DNA of 64,000 bases from CAUSKK01 sp963532425 (GTDB taxonomy: Bacteria > Pseudomonadota > Gammaproteobacteria > Cardiobacteriales > Cardiobacteriaceae). Positions 17,402 to 26,710 of this stretch are shown in pieces (the stretch's first letter is position 1; the number at the start of each line of letters is the position of its first letter). Location of the stretch: the NCBI GenBank assembly GCA_963532425.1, contig CAUSKK010000003.1, forward strand, positions 1-64,000, in the 5' to 3' direction. The position numbers and the translations under genes are program-made. The notes beneath the pieces are model-generated. The model was not told the DNA's origin. It did not search any database and saw only the letters and a program-made list of their open reading frames with translations.

Positions 17402-18398
17402 AGCCGAGGATTTCCATTTTTAAATTGAGGGTCCGTAGATAGCGAAGCGCTTCGTCAGCGCGGGGGCCCCGGATTTCCGCCTGGAGCAGGCCCAGGGTGG
17501 TGGTGCCGATGGCCTCGATTTTGGCCTGGATGATGTTCACATCGACGTCGAAGCGCTTCGTCAGGGTGGACAGCAGCGGCTCATCGACGCCGGCGCCCAC
17601 AAAGCGCAGCTGCAGCAGCGGCTGGCCGCTGGGCCCGAGACGGGCGGCGTAGCTGTCCGGCAGTTTCAGCTGCTGGCTCTGGGCAACGAAGCGCTTCCCG
17701 AGCTCGGAGCGGGGCGCGGTGAAGAAATCCTCCACCGTGGCCGTTTCCACCAGCCGGCCGCCGTCCAGCAGGGCTACCCGCTGGCAAATCTGTTTGACCA
17801 CGTCCATTTCGTGGGTAATCAGCAGAATGGTCAGGCCCAGCTCCCGGTTGATGCGTTGCAGCAGCTGGAGAATGTCCTCGGTGGTTTTCGGGTCGAGGGC
17901 GGAGGTGGCCTCGTCGGAGAGAAGAATGTCCGGGCCGTTGGCCAGGGCCCGGGCGATGGCCACCCGCTGCTTCTGGCCGCCGGACAGCTGGCTGGGATAG
18001 TGCTGGGCCTTGTCGGTGAGACCGGTCAGTTCAAGCAGCTCCCAGACCCGGTCGCGGCTGACGCCCTCGGCCAGTTCCATGGGCAGGGCCACATTGGCGA
18101 AGACGGTGCGGTTACTGAGCAGATTGAAATGCTGAAAAATCATGCCAATTTTGCGCCGGGCGGCCAGCAGGCCGGGCTCGTTCAGTTCCAGCAGGTTCTG
18201 GCCGTGCACGTGCACCGTGCCGCTGCTCGGCCGTTCGAGCAGGTTCACACAGCGAATCAGGGTCGATTTGCCCGCGCCGCTCTGGCCGACCACGCCGAAG
18301 ATTTCTCCCGGCGCCACCGTCAGGCTGACATCGGCCAGGGCAGTTACCGTCTGGCCCTTGAAGGCATAGGTTTTGATGATATGGGCTAGGCTAATCAT
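17391..18398 (-). CDS. metN: Methionine ABC transporter ATP-binding protein MetN
   Basis: 335 residues. Walker A GQSGAGKST (about 38-46), Q-loop FQHFNLL, signature LSGGQKQ (138-144), Walker B ILLSDEATSALD (158-169) and switch His196 are all intact. The C-terminal ~90 residues form the NIL/ACT-like domain that in E. coli binds methionine and inhibits transport. Three palindromes fall in the gene, two of them encoding KRF (GKRFVAQ and TKRFDV) and one DEAL. A perfect TATAAT lies on the minus strand at 18413-18408, only about 10 nt before the ATG, and no Shine-Dalgarno sequence is visible, so a leaderless mRNA is possible. Confidence 0.95.
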   Translation of the reverse strand: MISLAHIIKTYAFKGQTVTALADVSLTVAPGEIFGVVGQSGAGKSTLIRCVNLLERPSSGTVHVHGQNLLELNEPGLLAARRKIGMIFQHFNLLSNRTVFANVALPMELAEGVSRDRVWELLELTGLTDKAQHYPSQLSGGQKQRVAIARALANGPDILLSDEATSALDPKTTEDILQLLQRINRELGLTILLITHEMDVVKQICQRVALLDGGRLVETATVEDFFTAPRSELGKRFVAQSQQLKLPDSYAARLGPSGQPLLQLRFVGAGVDEPLLSTLTKRFDVDVNIIQAKIEAIGTTTLGLLQAEIRGPRADEALRYLRTLNLKMEILGYVE

Positions 18399-18533
18399 AG
18401 GGGCGCAATTATAGCCCCTTGCCCCGGCCGGCCTTAGGCCAAGTGTTTATGGGCTTAGAACGAAGCGCTTCCCCCCAAACCCATTGGCCATGAATTTGCG
18501 TCAGGGCGCCCATCACTCTTACTAAGGAACGCC
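18399..18533. promoter_or_regulatory. Divergent intergenic region metN / GT-I
   Basis: 135 bp with a TATAAT at 18408-18413 on the minus strand towards metN, a GAAGCGCTTC palindrome near 18463, and AAGGA 5 nt before the GT-I start. No MetJ box (AGACGTCT type) or SAM riboswitch is apparent. Confidence 0.45.
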
Positions 18534-20387
18534 ATGTTGCCGAAAGCCTTTAAACCCTACGAGAAAAAGTATTGGGTCCTGATTTTTCTCGTCGCCACCT
18601 ATCTTTTTATTAATACGGCCTGGGTCTCGGAAGATGCCTTTATCACCTTCCGGGTGGTAGATAACCTACTGGCCGGCCACGGGCCGGTGTACAACCTCGG
18701 CGAACGGGTGCAGGTCTACACCCACCCGCTGTGGTTCTTCCTGCTGGTGGCCGGCCGGGCCCTGGGCCTGGACCTCTACTATTTTTCCCTGGGTCTCAGC
18801 TACGTCATTTTTATTGCCAGCCTCGGCCTTTTCCTGGCACTGGCCCAGCGCCGCCAGGTGCCCCTGCCGCTGGTGCTGGCCCTGCTGCTGCTGGCCAGCC
18901 TGTCCCGGGCTTTCATTGACTATGCCAGCTCCGGTCTGGAAAACAGCCTGCTTACCCTGGAGTATCTGCTGTTCATCGGCCTGCTCGGCAGCGAAGCGCT
19001 TCCCCGCCGGCGGAAATATTTCGGGGCCCTGCTGCTCTATGGCCTGGCCTTCCTGACCCGGCCCGATGGCATTGTGCTGCTGACCCCGGCCCTGCTGCCG
19101 CTGCTGATTCAGACGGTTAGAGGGGAAAAGGGGTGGCTGTCCCTGGGCTTTCTGGCGCTTTATCCCGTCATTCTCTGGGAGGTTTTCTCCCTGTTCTACT
19201 ACGGCAGCCCAACCCCTAACACGGCCCTGGCCAAATTGAATATAGGCTTCCCCCGGGAGGTGCTGATTCACAACGGCCTCAGCTATCTGCTGATTAACTA
19301 CCGTTTTGATGTCATCACCAGCTCGGCTATCTATCTGGGCCTGCTGCTGGGCCTCGGTCGCCGGGATACTCGGCTGCTGGCCGCTGGTCTGCTGCTCTAT
19401 CTGGTCTATGTGGTGCTGATTGGTGCCGATTACATGATGGGCCGTTTCCTTAGTGCTCCCTTCCTGGTGGCTCTGCTGCTGCTGGCCCTGGCGTTGAAGC
19501 CGCTGCCGCTGGATAAACTGCTGCACCGGCCCCGGGGGCAGGTCATGTTGCTGGCTGGCGGCCTGCTGGCCTATCTGAGCGCCTGGCTGCTGCTCAGTCC
19601 CACGGCCACGCCCAACCCATTTGTCAATCCCCTCTTCCTGCTGACACTGCTGTTGCTGGCCCTGGCCCTGGGGCCGGTGCCACTGGGCGCCTGGCAACCA
19701 CCGCTGGTGCTCATGCTGCTGGCTGTGGACCTCGCCGGTGGCTCGGCCAATTACCGCTGGAGTGGGGAGAAACGCTATCGGGTCGAGGCGCCAAAATTCT
19801 TCGACGCCCAAATGGGCATTTCCGACGAACGTGCCTGGTATCTGGAAAGCACTAACCTGCTGACGGTGCTACTGGAACAGGGCGGCAACTATCTCAACCA
19901 TGACCGGCTGAAGGATTACAGCGCTGTCAATGACCATATTTTCCTAAGCTGCGACATTGGTCTGTTCGGCTACCAACTGAGCCGCAGCAACCACATCATT
20001 GACCCCATGGCTCTGGCCGACCCGTTCCTGGCGCGGCTGCCGGCCCGGAATTATAAATATCGCATCGGCCACTATGAGCGGGCCCTGCCGCCGGGCTATG
20101 TGGTTTCCCTGCGCAAGGGCCGCAATGTGCTGGTTTCCCCCAAACTGCGCCAGCTCTACGCCGATGTGCTACTGGTCAGCCGGGGGCCGTTGCTGAGTGG
20201 GGAGCGCTTCGCCGCCATCTGGCGCCTGAACAGCGGCCACTATAAAAATTTAGACCAGGAATTTGACCGCAATGACATCAACCTGCATGAGGTGGGCATC
20301 ACCAGCAGGAAGATTAGTTTGATAAGCTGCATGGGCTACGAACATCGTGTCTATTTTAAAAAACCAACCCCAAGGAAATCCCCATGA
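18534..20387 (+). CDS. GT-I: GT-C-fold glycosyltransferase-like membrane protein
   Basis: 617 residues, a plus-strand member of the array family. Helix 1 (YLFINTAW) leads to E33-D34 in [13 protein letters not shown]; the next motif reads [31 protein letters not shown] and GADYMMGRF are kept. It has a longer hydrophobic region than the others around residues 325-400, with an extra helix pair ([14 protein letters not shown]). SCDIGLFGY and the C-terminal Cys (LISCMGYE) are kept. Its stop overlaps the luxS start by 4 nt, so GT-I and luxS are translationally coupled. It is more divergent than the tandem members and probably an older copy. Confidence 0.75.
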   Translation: MLPKAFKPYEKKYWVLIFLVATYLFINTAWVSEDAFITFRVVDNLLAGHGPVYNLGERVQVYTHPLWFFLLVAGRALGLDLYYFSLGLSYVIFIASLGLFLALAQRRQVPLPLVLALLLLASLSRAFIDYASSGLENSLLTLEYLLFIGLLGSEALPRRRKYFGALLLYGLAFLTRPDGIVLLTPALLPLLIQTVRGEKGWLSLGFLALYPVILWEVFSLFYYGSPTPNTALAKLNIGFPREVLIHNGLSYLLINYRFDVITSSAIYLGLLLGLGRRDTRLLAAGLLLYLVYVVLIGADYMMGRFLSAPFLVALLLLALALKPLPLDKLLHRPRGQVMLLAGGLLAYLSAWLLLSPTATPNPFVNPLFLLTLLLLALALGPVPLGAWQPPLVLMLLAVDLAGGSANYRWSGEKRYRVEAPKFFDAQMGISDERAWYLESTNLLTVLLEQGGNYLNHDRLKDYSAVNDHIFLSCDIGLFGYQLSRSNHIIDPMALADPFLARLPARNYKYRIGHYERALPPGYVVSLRKGRNVLVSPKLRQLYADVLLVSRGPLLSGERFAAIWRLNSGHYKNLDQEFDRNDINLHEVGITSRKISLISCMGYEHRVYFKKPTPRKSP

Positions 20388-20854
20388 CCCAAAAAATGAA
20401 CGTGGAGAGCTTTAACCTCGACCACACCAAGGTCAAGGCGCCCTATCTACGCCTGGCCGACAAAAAAACCGGCAGCCACGGCGACACTATTTATAAATAT
20501 GACTTCCGCATCTGCCAGCCGAACCAGGCCCATATGGAAATGCCGGCGCTGCATTCGCTGGAGCATCTGATGGCCGAACTCTCTCGCAACCACAGCAGCT
20601 GCGTGGTCGATATTTCCCCCATGGGCTGCCAGACCGGCTTCTATGTTGCCCTGCTCAACGACGGCAGCTATGAGAGCGCGCTGAATCTGCTGGAGGCAAC
20701 CCTCCGGGACGTGCTCACCGCCACCGCCGTGCCTGCCTGCAACGAAAAGCAATGCGGCTGGGCCGCCAGCCACAGTCTGGAGGGCGCCCAGGCCCTGGCC
20801 CGCTACATGCTCGACCACCGCAGCGAGTGGACCCAGGTGTTCGCCGATGAATAG
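20384..20854 (+). CDS. luxS: S-ribosylhomocysteine lyase LuxS
   Basis: 156 residues. The metal-binding motif HSLEH (H57, H61) with E60, the catalytic Cys in GCQTG (C82) and the third metal ligand C124 are all present. LuxS cleaves S-ribosylhomocysteine to homocysteine and DPD, the precursor of autoinducer-2, in the activated methyl cycle. It overlaps GT-I upstream by 4 nt and the DUF3817-like gene downstream by 8 nt. Closeness to metNIQ suggests a methionine-cycle neighbourhood, but metNIQ is on the opposite strand and not in the same operon. Confidence 0.97.
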   Translation: MTQKMNVESFNLDHTKVKAPYLRLADKKTGSHGDTIYKYDFRICQPNQAHMEMPALHSLEHLMAELSRNHSSCVVDISPMGCQTGFYVALLNDGSYESALNLLEATLRDVLTATAVPACNEKQCGWAASHSLEGAQALARYMLDHRSEWTQVFADE

Positions 20855-21149
20855 GGTGCTGCGCACCATTGGCGCCCTGGAGGCGCTGTCGGCCTTTCTG
20901 CTGTTCTTTGTGGCCATACCCTTGAAATACGGCACTGATTTTCTCAACGACAAAATGCAGGTCTTTTTCTATATCGGCCTTAGCCACGGCACGCTCTTCA
21001 TCCTGTTCGTGCTGACGCTGCTGCTGGCCTGCCATAAAAATAAATGGTCGCTGTGGACATTTCTCGGCGGACTGCTGGCGGCCATCGTGCCGCTGGGCAC
21101 GCTGATTTTTGATTGGCAAATCCGCAAACGCGCCGCCGCCGAGCTCTAA
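20847..21149 (+). CDS. DUF3817-like small membrane protein
   Basis: 100 residues with three hydrophobic segments: about 5-26 ([20 protein letters not shown]), 41-63 and 69-90. The order RxIGxLEaxSaFLLFFxAxPLKY, then a conserved HGTLFILFV, then a Pro-Leu-Gly before the last helix fits my memory of DUF3817 integral membrane proteins, whose function is unknown. It starts inside the end of luxS (8-nt overlap) and is closed by a strong terminator, so GT-I, luxS and this gene appear to make one operon. Confidence 0.7.
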   Translation: MNRVLRTIGALEALSAFLLFFVAIPLKYGTDFLNDKMQVFFYIGLSHGTLFILFVLTLLLACHKNKWSLWTFLGGLLAAIVPLGTLIFDWQIRKRAAAEL

Positions 21150-21154
21150 AACCG

Positions 21155-21179
21155 AAGCGCTTCCTCCGAAGCGCTTTTT
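21155..21179 (+). terminator. Terminator built from two palindrome copies
   Basis: AAGCGCTTC (21155-21163) pairs perfectly with GAAGCGCTT (21168-21176) around a 4-nt CTCC loop, with T residues following to 21179. It lies 6 nt after the stop codon of the DUF3817-like gene. Confidence 0.85.
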
Positions 21180-21200
21180 CATTGTGACAAGGAAAATCTG

Positions 21201-22952
21201 GTGGAAATTATCGACACATCCCGGCAAAAGCCGCTGGGCGGGCTACAGCAACTGTTTTTGCTGCTGGTGCTGAGCTATACCTACTACAACCTGGCCTGGG
21301 TTACCGAAGATGCTTTTATTACCTTCCGGTCCGTGGACCAGCTGCTGGCCGGCCACGGGCCGGTGTGGAATCTCGGCGAGCGCGTCCAGGTTTACACCCA
21401 TCCGCTCTGGTATGGGCTGCTGGTGCTGGGCACCGGTTTGGGAGCGGAATCCTATTATTTTGTCCTCGGCCTCAGCTATGGCCTGCTGCTGCTGCTGCTG
21501 GCTGGCCTTCTCTGGCTGGTGCGCCGCGAAGCGCTTAATGGCTATCTGGCCCTGCTGCTATTGCTGCTGCTGAGCCTGTCCCGGGCCTTCATGGACTACT
21601 CCAGCTCCGGCCTGGAAAATCCGCTGCTGCATGTGCTTGTGCTGGCCTATGTCCTGATTTATTGCCACGGCATCGACCCGGGGAAGCGCTTCTTCCGTTG
21701 CACCCTGATTTTGGGTCTAGCCTTTCTGACCCGGCCCGACGCCGTTGTGCTCCTGGCCCCGGCCCAGCTGGCCCTGCTGGGGGAACGCTGGCGTTCGGGC
21801 CAAGCCTGGTTAAAACCGGCGGGCTGGGCCCTGCTGCCGGTGCTGCTCTGGGAGCTCTTCTCTTTGTTTTACTACGGCAGCCCCATTCCCAACACCGCCC
21901 TGGCCAAGGTCAATCTCGGCTATGAGCCGATAACGCTGCTCAACAACGCCTACTACTATTTCCGCGCGAGCTTTCGGTTTGACCCGCTGACTCTGGTCGT
22001 CATTCTGCTGGCCGTGGTCGCTGGCATTCTCAGCGCCGAACGGCGTCTACGCCTGCTGGCTCTGGGGCTGCTGCTGCAGCTGGTCTATATCACCAAGGTT
22101 GGCGGCGATTACATGCTGGGCCGTTTTCTCAGCGCTGCCTTTCTGCTGGCCGTCATCATTCTGCTGAAAACCCTGGCCACCGCGCGTTTTCATCTTCGTT
22201 GGCGGCCACTGGCGACGGCCCTGGTGGGCTGGGCCCGGCGTCATCCGTCCACTGCCCTGCTGCTCTATCCGTTGGCACTGCTGGCCGGTGGGCTGCTGCT
22301 GTGTTTCCTCTACCAGTTCCACTGGCCGAGTAACTATCTAAACAGCAGTGAACCCCAGGAAAGGCTATTTCTGGAGCGTGATTTCATGGACGAGCGCGGC
22401 TACTACATCAACAGCCTGGGGCTGCGTTATAACCACGTCCACCACCGGGACTACCGCGACAATTCCCTGCGCGACCAGCTGGCCCAATTTCAGCAGCCCC
22501 AGAAGCTGCTGCTCTGCAACATCGGCATCAGCGTCTGGAGCAGCCCCCAACAGCACTATGTCATCGACCCGCTGGCCCTGTCCGAACCCTTTTTGGCCCG
22601 GCTGCCGGCCCGGGACGGAGCCCGGGTAGGCCACTATGAGCGTGCCTTCCCGCCGGGCTATCTGCTCTCCCGGATGGAGAACCGCAACCGGCTACAATCG
22701 CCGGTGCTGGCCCGGCTCTATGATGATGTGCTGCTGGCCACCCAGGGGGAGCTGTGGAGCTGGGCCCGCCTGGGCGCCCTCTGGCGCTTGAACAGTGGCC
22801 ACTATAAAAATTTGGCCGATGAATTCGACAGAAACGCCATCGGCCTGGAAGAACTGGGCTATCCCCCGGCCCGGAACATTACGCTGAAAAGCTGCATGGG
22901 ACTAACCGGCCCCAGCCCGGCTTTGCCGCTGGCTCCCTATGGGGCCCCCTGA
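21201..22952 (+). CDS. GT-J: GT-C-fold glycosyltransferase-like membrane protein
   Basis: 583 residues from a GTG start that has AAGGA 7 nt upstream. Helix 1 is variant (LSYTYYNLAW) but E36-D37 of [19 protein letters not shown] are exact. YYGSPIPNTALAK, GGDYMLGRF, LCNIGISVW, VIDPLALSEPF, GHYERAFPPGY and a C-terminal Cys (LKSCMG) are kept. Palindromes encode EAL (REALNG) and KRF (GKRFFR). The gene is preceded by a terminator, so it needs its own promoter in the 21 nt that follow or depends on read-through. Its 3' end overlaps the 3' end of waaA on the other strand by 16 nt. Confidence 0.75.
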   Translation: MEIIDTSRQKPLGGLQQLFLLLVLSYTYYNLAWVTEDAFITFRSVDQLLAGHGPVWNLGERVQVYTHPLWYGLLVLGTGLGAESYYFVLGLSYGLLLLLLAGLLWLVRREALNGYLALLLLLLLSLSRAFMDYSSSGLENPLLHVLVLAYVLIYCHGIDPGKRFFRCTLILGLAFLTRPDAVVLLAPAQLALLGERWRSGQAWLKPAGWALLPVLLWELFSLFYYGSPIPNTALAKVNLGYEPITLLNNAYYYFRASFRFDPLTLVVILLAVVAGILSAERRLRLLALGLLLQLVYITKVGGDYMLGRFLSAAFLLAVIILLKTLATARFHLRWRPLATALVGWARRHPSTALLLYPLALLAGGLLLCFLYQFHWPSNYLNSSEPQERLFLERDFMDERGYYINSLGLRYNHVHHRDYRDNSLRDQLAQFQQPQKLLLCNIGISVWSSPQQHYVIDPLALSEPFLARLPARDGARVGHYERAFPPGYLLSRMENRNRLQSPVLARLYDDVLLATQGELWSWARLGALWRLNSGHYKNLADEFDRNAIGLEELGYPPARNITLKSCMGLTGPSPALPLAPYGAP

Positions 22953-24169
22953 GCGGGGGGAGCGCTTCGTTCGCAGAAGGCTTTAATCACCGCATAATGG
23001 CGGGCCAGTAGATTTTCCTGGCGCCGGACATAGGCCCGCATGGACTCGGAATTTTTCTGGGAGGCCAGGGCCGCCAACGTCGAACCTATCTCGGTGGCAC
23101 TTTGAATCTGGCGGGCAAAGGGCTGGGTTAGCAGTTCGGCGCTGATTTCGGCAAAATTAAACATATGCGGGCCAAAGAACACCGGCGTGCCCACCTGTAG
23201 CGCTTCCAGCGGATTATGACCGCCGTGGCGAATGAGGCTGCCGCCGATAAAGGCCACATCGGCCAGGGCGAGGAAATCCACCAGCTCCCCCAGAGTATCC
23301 AGCAGGAAAACTTCATCCAGCGGCTCGCCGGCGCTGCGTTTGTTCACCCGGAGGCCCCGGCGGCGGCAGAGCGCTTCGATTTCCGTCCGCCGTTCCGGGT
23401 GGCGGGGGGCCAGAATCAGCTGGCAGGGAAAATCCAGGCGCTGGTAGGCGTCCAAAAGAAGCGCTTCCTCCCCCGGATGGGTGCTGGCACAGAGCCAGAC
23501 GAAGCGCTTCGGTCGGGGCAGCGTTGGGGTTGGGCGCGGTGGCAGGTAATATTTCAGGCTCGGCGTCAGGGTGATGGTTTTCGCCCCCAGCCGGGCGAAG
23601 CGCTTCGCCGTGGCCCGATTTTGGGCATTGATGCGCAGCGGGGGCATAATTCGCGGCAGCAGCCAGCCAAGGTAGCGTTGGTAGCGCCGGGCTGAGCGGG
23701 CCGACAGCCGCGCATTTTCCAGCAGCACCGGCAGCCCCCGGGCCTCGGCCTGGACGATGAGGTTCGGCCAGAGCTCCGTTTCCATCAGCAGCAGCGCCCG
23801 GGGCTGGACGTGGTCGAGGAAGCGCTTCACCAGCCTGGGCTGGTCATAGGGCAGATAGCTGTGGCGGATGCGGTCGGGATGCTGGCGGCGGAAGCGCTCT
23901 ATCTGGGCCGAGCCCGTCGGCGTGGTGCAGCAGAGCCAGAGGTTGCCCGGTTCCCGTTGGAGCCAGTATTCCAGCAGTGGTCGCAGGGCCAGGAATTCGC
24001 CGACGCTGACCGTGTGCACCAGCAGGTTATCGGGCAGGGGCGGCGGCAGTTGGCGGGCGAAGCGCTCCCCCCAGCGGCGGGCATAGTCCGGATTGCGGCG
24101 GGCCTTCCAGAGCAGCCGCAGCAGGGCCAGCGGCAGCAGCAGCGTTAGCAGCAACGAATAGAAAAACAT
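22937..24169 (-). CDS. waaA: 3-deoxy-D-manno-octulosonic acid transferase WaaA
   Basis: 410 residues (E. coli 425), GT30 family. It transfers Kdo from CMP-Kdo to lipid IVA on the cytoplasmic face of the inner membrane. An N-terminal membrane anchor (LLLTLLLPLALLRLLW) is followed by HTVSVGEFLA with the catalytic Glu, METELWPNL, WLCASTHPGEE, and GGSLIRHGGHNPLEA, all hallmarks of the family. Four palindromes occur in the gene, three encoding KRF. It is convergent with GT-J and divergent from apaH with 8 bp between start codons. Its place beside the glycosyltransferase-like array is consistent with a cell-surface glycan locus. Confidence 0.95.
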   Translation of the reverse strand: MFFYSLLLTLLLPLALLRLLWKARRNPDYARRWGERFARQLPPPLPDNLLVHTVSVGEFLALRPLLEYWLQREPGNLWLCCTTPTGSAQIERFRRQHPDRIRHSYLPYDQPRLVKRFLDHVQPRALLLMETELWPNLIVQAEARGLPVLLENARLSARSARRYQRYLGWLLPRIMPPLRINAQNRATAKRFARLGAKTITLTPSLKYYLPPRPTPTLPRPKRFVWLCASTHPGEEALLLDAYQRLDFPCQLILAPRHPERRTEIEALCRRRGLRVNKRSAGEPLDEVFLLDTLGELVDFLALADVAFIGGSLIRHGGHNPLEALQVGTPVFFGPHMFNFAEISAELLTQPFARQIQSATEIGSTLAALASQKNSESMRAYVRRQENLLARHYAVIKAFCERSAPPAQGAP

Positions 24170-24177
24170 GGGAAATA

Positions 24178-24975
24178 ATGATGACGATTTATGCCATTGG
24201 CGACATTCACGGCCATTTGGACGGCCTGCTTCGGCTTTTGGAAAAAATTCATTATGGTGATGATGATGAGCTGTGGTTTGTGGGCGATTTTATCAATCGG
24301 GGCCCGCAGTCGGCGGCGGTTCTGCGCTTTCTCCACCAACTGCCACGTAAGCGGGTGGCGCTGGGCAATCACGATGTGGCGGCGCTGGTGCAAATGCAGC
24401 GTTTCCCGGAGTTTGAAATCATGAAGGGTGTGGCTGCCATTCTGGCGGAGGCGGACGGTGAGGAGCTGCTCGACCGGCTGCGCCAGTATCAATTTCTGGT
24501 GGTAAATCACGGGCTGAAGGTGGCTATGAGCCATGCCGGCATCTATCCGGGCTGGTCACTGGAGGAAGCGCTTCGCTATGATGAGCTCCTGGTTAAGCAA
24601 TTGCAGGGACCGAACTATCGGGATTTTCTCCGGCAGATTTACGGCGATGAGCCCTGCGCCTGGCCGGAATGCCAGACGGAGGGGGAGCGCTTCCGCTTTA
24701 TGGTCAATGCCTTCTGTCGTATGCGTTACCTGAGGGCCGATGGCGCACTGGAGCTGCACGAAAAACGACCGCCAGCAGCAGTCAGCACGATGCAGCCCTG
24801 GTTTCATTTCCCCCGCCGCTGTCGCTATCAGCAGTATTTCGGTCACTGGGCCAGCCTGGGCGACCATGCCTATGAAAATGTGCGCTGCCTGGATGGGGGT
24901 TTTGCCTGGGGCGGCCGTCTGATTGCCTGGAATGTGAGCGAAAATCGGCGGGCCGGCGAGATTTTATCCTCATGA
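24178..24975 (+). CDS. apaH: Symmetrical bis(5'-nucleosyl)-tetraphosphatase ApaH
   Basis: 265 residues of the calcineurin-like phosphoesterase fold. The metal-binding motifs GDIHG, GDFINRGP and GNHDVAAL are in order in the first 70 residues, and a further His-containing motif (SHAGIYPGW) follows. ApaH hydrolyses Ap4A to two ADP and can act on Np4-capped RNA. Length is close to E. coli ApaH (280). Two adjacent ATG codons are available; there is little room for a leader, since waaA starts 8 bp away on the other strand. A palindrome encodes EAL (EEALRYDE). Confidence 0.93.
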   Translation: MMTIYAIGDIHGHLDGLLRLLEKIHYGDDDELWFVGDFINRGPQSAAVLRFLHQLPRKRVALGNHDVAALVQMQRFPEFEIMKGVAAILAEADGEELLDRLRQYQFLVVNHGLKVAMSHAGIYPGWSLEEALRYDELLVKQLQGPNYRDFLRQIYGDEPCAWPECQTEGERFRFMVNAFCRMRYLRADGALELHEKRPPAAVSTMQPWFHFPRRCRYQQYFGHWASLGDHAYENVRCLDGGFAWGGRLIAWNVSENRRAGEILSS

Positions 24976-25032
24976 TTTATATTGGTATTTTTTAAACAAC
25001 GATTTTTTGTGAAAAATAAAAGCTAGCGGCCC

Positions 25033-25061
25033 TTGACAGTAATATTCCTTTCCAAGATAAT
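25033..25061 (+). promoter_or_regulatory. Strong sigma-70 promoter of the tRNA-tufB operon
   Basis: TTGACA (25033-25038), a 17-nt spacer and GATAAT (25056-25061). The following GCCCTCG is a GC-rich discriminator of the kind found at stringently controlled stable-RNA promoters. tRNA-Tyr begins 19 nt after the -10 box. Confidence 0.85.
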
Positions 25062-25079
25062 TTGCCCTCGTTTTATTGC

Positions 25080-25164
<85 letters not shown>

Positions 25165-25172
25165 CATCCTTG

Positions 25173-25246
<74 letters not shown>

Positions 25247-25268
25247 TTAAAGAACTTATCAAATTCTT

Positions 25269-25344
<76 letters not shown>

Positions 25345-25367
25345 TTTTTATATTTTGAGTAGAGATA

Positions 25368-26558
25368 ATGTCAAAAGAAAAATTTGCTCGTAATAAACCC
25401 CACGTCAATGTTGGAACTATTGGCCACGTCGACCATGGTAAAACTACTTTAACGGCTGCTTTGACGAAAGTTGGTGCTGATAAATTTGGTGGTCAATTTA
25501 AAGCCTATGACCAAATCGACGGCGCTCCTGAAGAACGGGCTCGTGGCATTACTATCTCTACCGCCCACGTTGAGTACGAATCAGATAAGCGCCACTATGC
25601 GCATGTTGACTGCCCAGGCCACGCTGACTATGTGAAGAACATGATTACCGGTGCTGCCCAGATGGATGGGGCTATCCTAGTCTGCTCTGCTGCCGATGGC
25701 CCTATGCCACAAACTCGTGAACACATTCTGCTGTCTCGTCAGGTAGGTGTTCCTTATATTGTGGTATTCCTGAATAAAGCCGATATGGTTGATGACCCTG
25801 AGCTGCTGGAACTGGTAGAAATGGAAGTCCGCGACCTGCTGAGTGAATATGACTTCCCAGGCGATGAAACCCCAATTATTATTGGTTCTGCTCTGAAAGC
25901 TCTGGAAGGTGATACTTCTGAAATTGGTGTTCCAGCCATTGAAAAACTGGTTGCCGCTCTGGATAGTTATATTCCTGAACCTCAACGTGATATTGACAAA
26001 CCATTCCTGATGCCAATTGAGGACGTTTTCTCAATTTCGGGCCGTGGTACAGTAGTAACTGGTCGTATTGAGCGTGGCATTATTAAAGTTGGCGAAGAGA
26101 TTGAAATTGTTGGCCTTCGTCCAACAGCCAAGACCACCTGTACTGGTGTTGAGATGTTCCGCAAACTTCTGGACCAAGGTCAAGCTGGTGATAACGTCGG
26201 CATTCTCCTGCGTGGCACCAAACGGGAAGAAGTAGAGCGTGGGCAAGTTCTAGCTAAGCCTGGTACTATTAAACCACATAAAAACTTTGAAGCTGAAGTT
26301 TATATTCTCTCTAAAGATGAGGGTGGTCGTCATACTCCATTCTTTAAAGGTTATCGCCCACAGTTCTACTTCCGTACGACTGATGTAACGGGTGAGTGTG
26401 TTCTACCAGATGGTGTAGAAATGGTTATGCCTGGTGACAATATCAAAATGACTGTTAACCTTATTTCTCCTATTGCCATGGATGAGGGATTACGGTTCGC
26501 TATCCGTGAAGGTGGTCGTACAGTTGGCGCTGGTGTGGTTGCAAAAATTATAGAGTAA
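25368..26558 (+). CDS. tuf: Elongation factor Tu (first copy)
   Basis: 396 residues. P-loop GHVDHGKT (19-26), DCPGHADY and NKADMVD guanine-recognition motif are intact. EF-Tu delivers aminoacyl-tRNA to the ribosome. The deduced protein is identical to the second copy at 41492, while the DNA differs at many silent sites. It sits in the tRNA-tufB unit between tRNA-Thr and tRNA-Trp, as tufB does in E. coli. GC content is low compared with the region upstream, and no palindrome is present. Confidence 0.99.
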   Translation: MSKEKFARNKPHVNVGTIGHVDHGKTTLTAALTKVGADKFGGQFKAYDQIDGAPEERARGITISTAHVEYESDKRHYAHVDCPGHADYVKNMITGAAQMDGAILVCSAADGPMPQTREHILLSRQVGVPYIVVFLNKADMVDDPELLELVEMEVRDLLSEYDFPGDETPIIIGSALKALEGDTSEIGVPAIEKLVAALDSYIPEPQRDIDKPFLMPIEDVFSISGRGTVVTGRIERGIIKVGEEIEIVGLRPTAKTTCTGVEMFRKLLDQGQAGDNVGILLRGTKREEVERGQVLAKPGTIKPHKNFEAEVYILSKDEGGRHTPFFKGYRPQFYFRTTDVTGECVLPDGVEMVMPGDNIKMTVNLISPIAMDEGLRFAIREGGRTVGAGVVAKIIE

Positions 26559-26579
26559 TATTTTTTTCATAGTCAAAAT

Positions 26580-26601
26580 GGGTAGACTAATCTGTCTACC
26601 C
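26580..26601 (+). other. Hairpin between tufB and tRNA-Trp
   Basis: GGGTAGAC and GTCTACCC pair perfectly (8 bp, 6-nt loop). No T run follows directly, so it may be a processing signal or a weak attenuator instead of a full terminator. Confidence 0.5.
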
Positions 26602-26612
26602 AATCAAGTTTT

Positions 26613-26688
26613 AGGCGAGTAGCTCAATTGGCAGAGTTGCGGTTTCCAAAACCGTCGGTTGGGGGTTCGAGTCCCTCCTCGCCTGCCA
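26613..26688 (+). tRNA. tRNA-Trp (CCA)
   Basis: AGGCGAG pairs with CTCGCCT, followed by GCCA. Anticodon loop TTCCAAA gives CCA. Position between tufB and secE is conserved in Gammaproteobacteria. Confidence 0.97.
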
Positions 26689-26710
26689 TATCCTCTTAGG
26701 ACTAATGTAT

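Noticed and set aside
18399..18533. SAM riboswitch or MetJ operator before metN
   Set aside because: No MetJ-box repeats of the AGACGTCT type and no riboswitch-like structure were recognised in the 135-bp gap.
18666..19811. 381-codon minus-strand frame opposite GT-I
   Set aside because: Gln-rich low-complexity translation that mirrors GT-I codons; the plus-strand gene has the family motifs.
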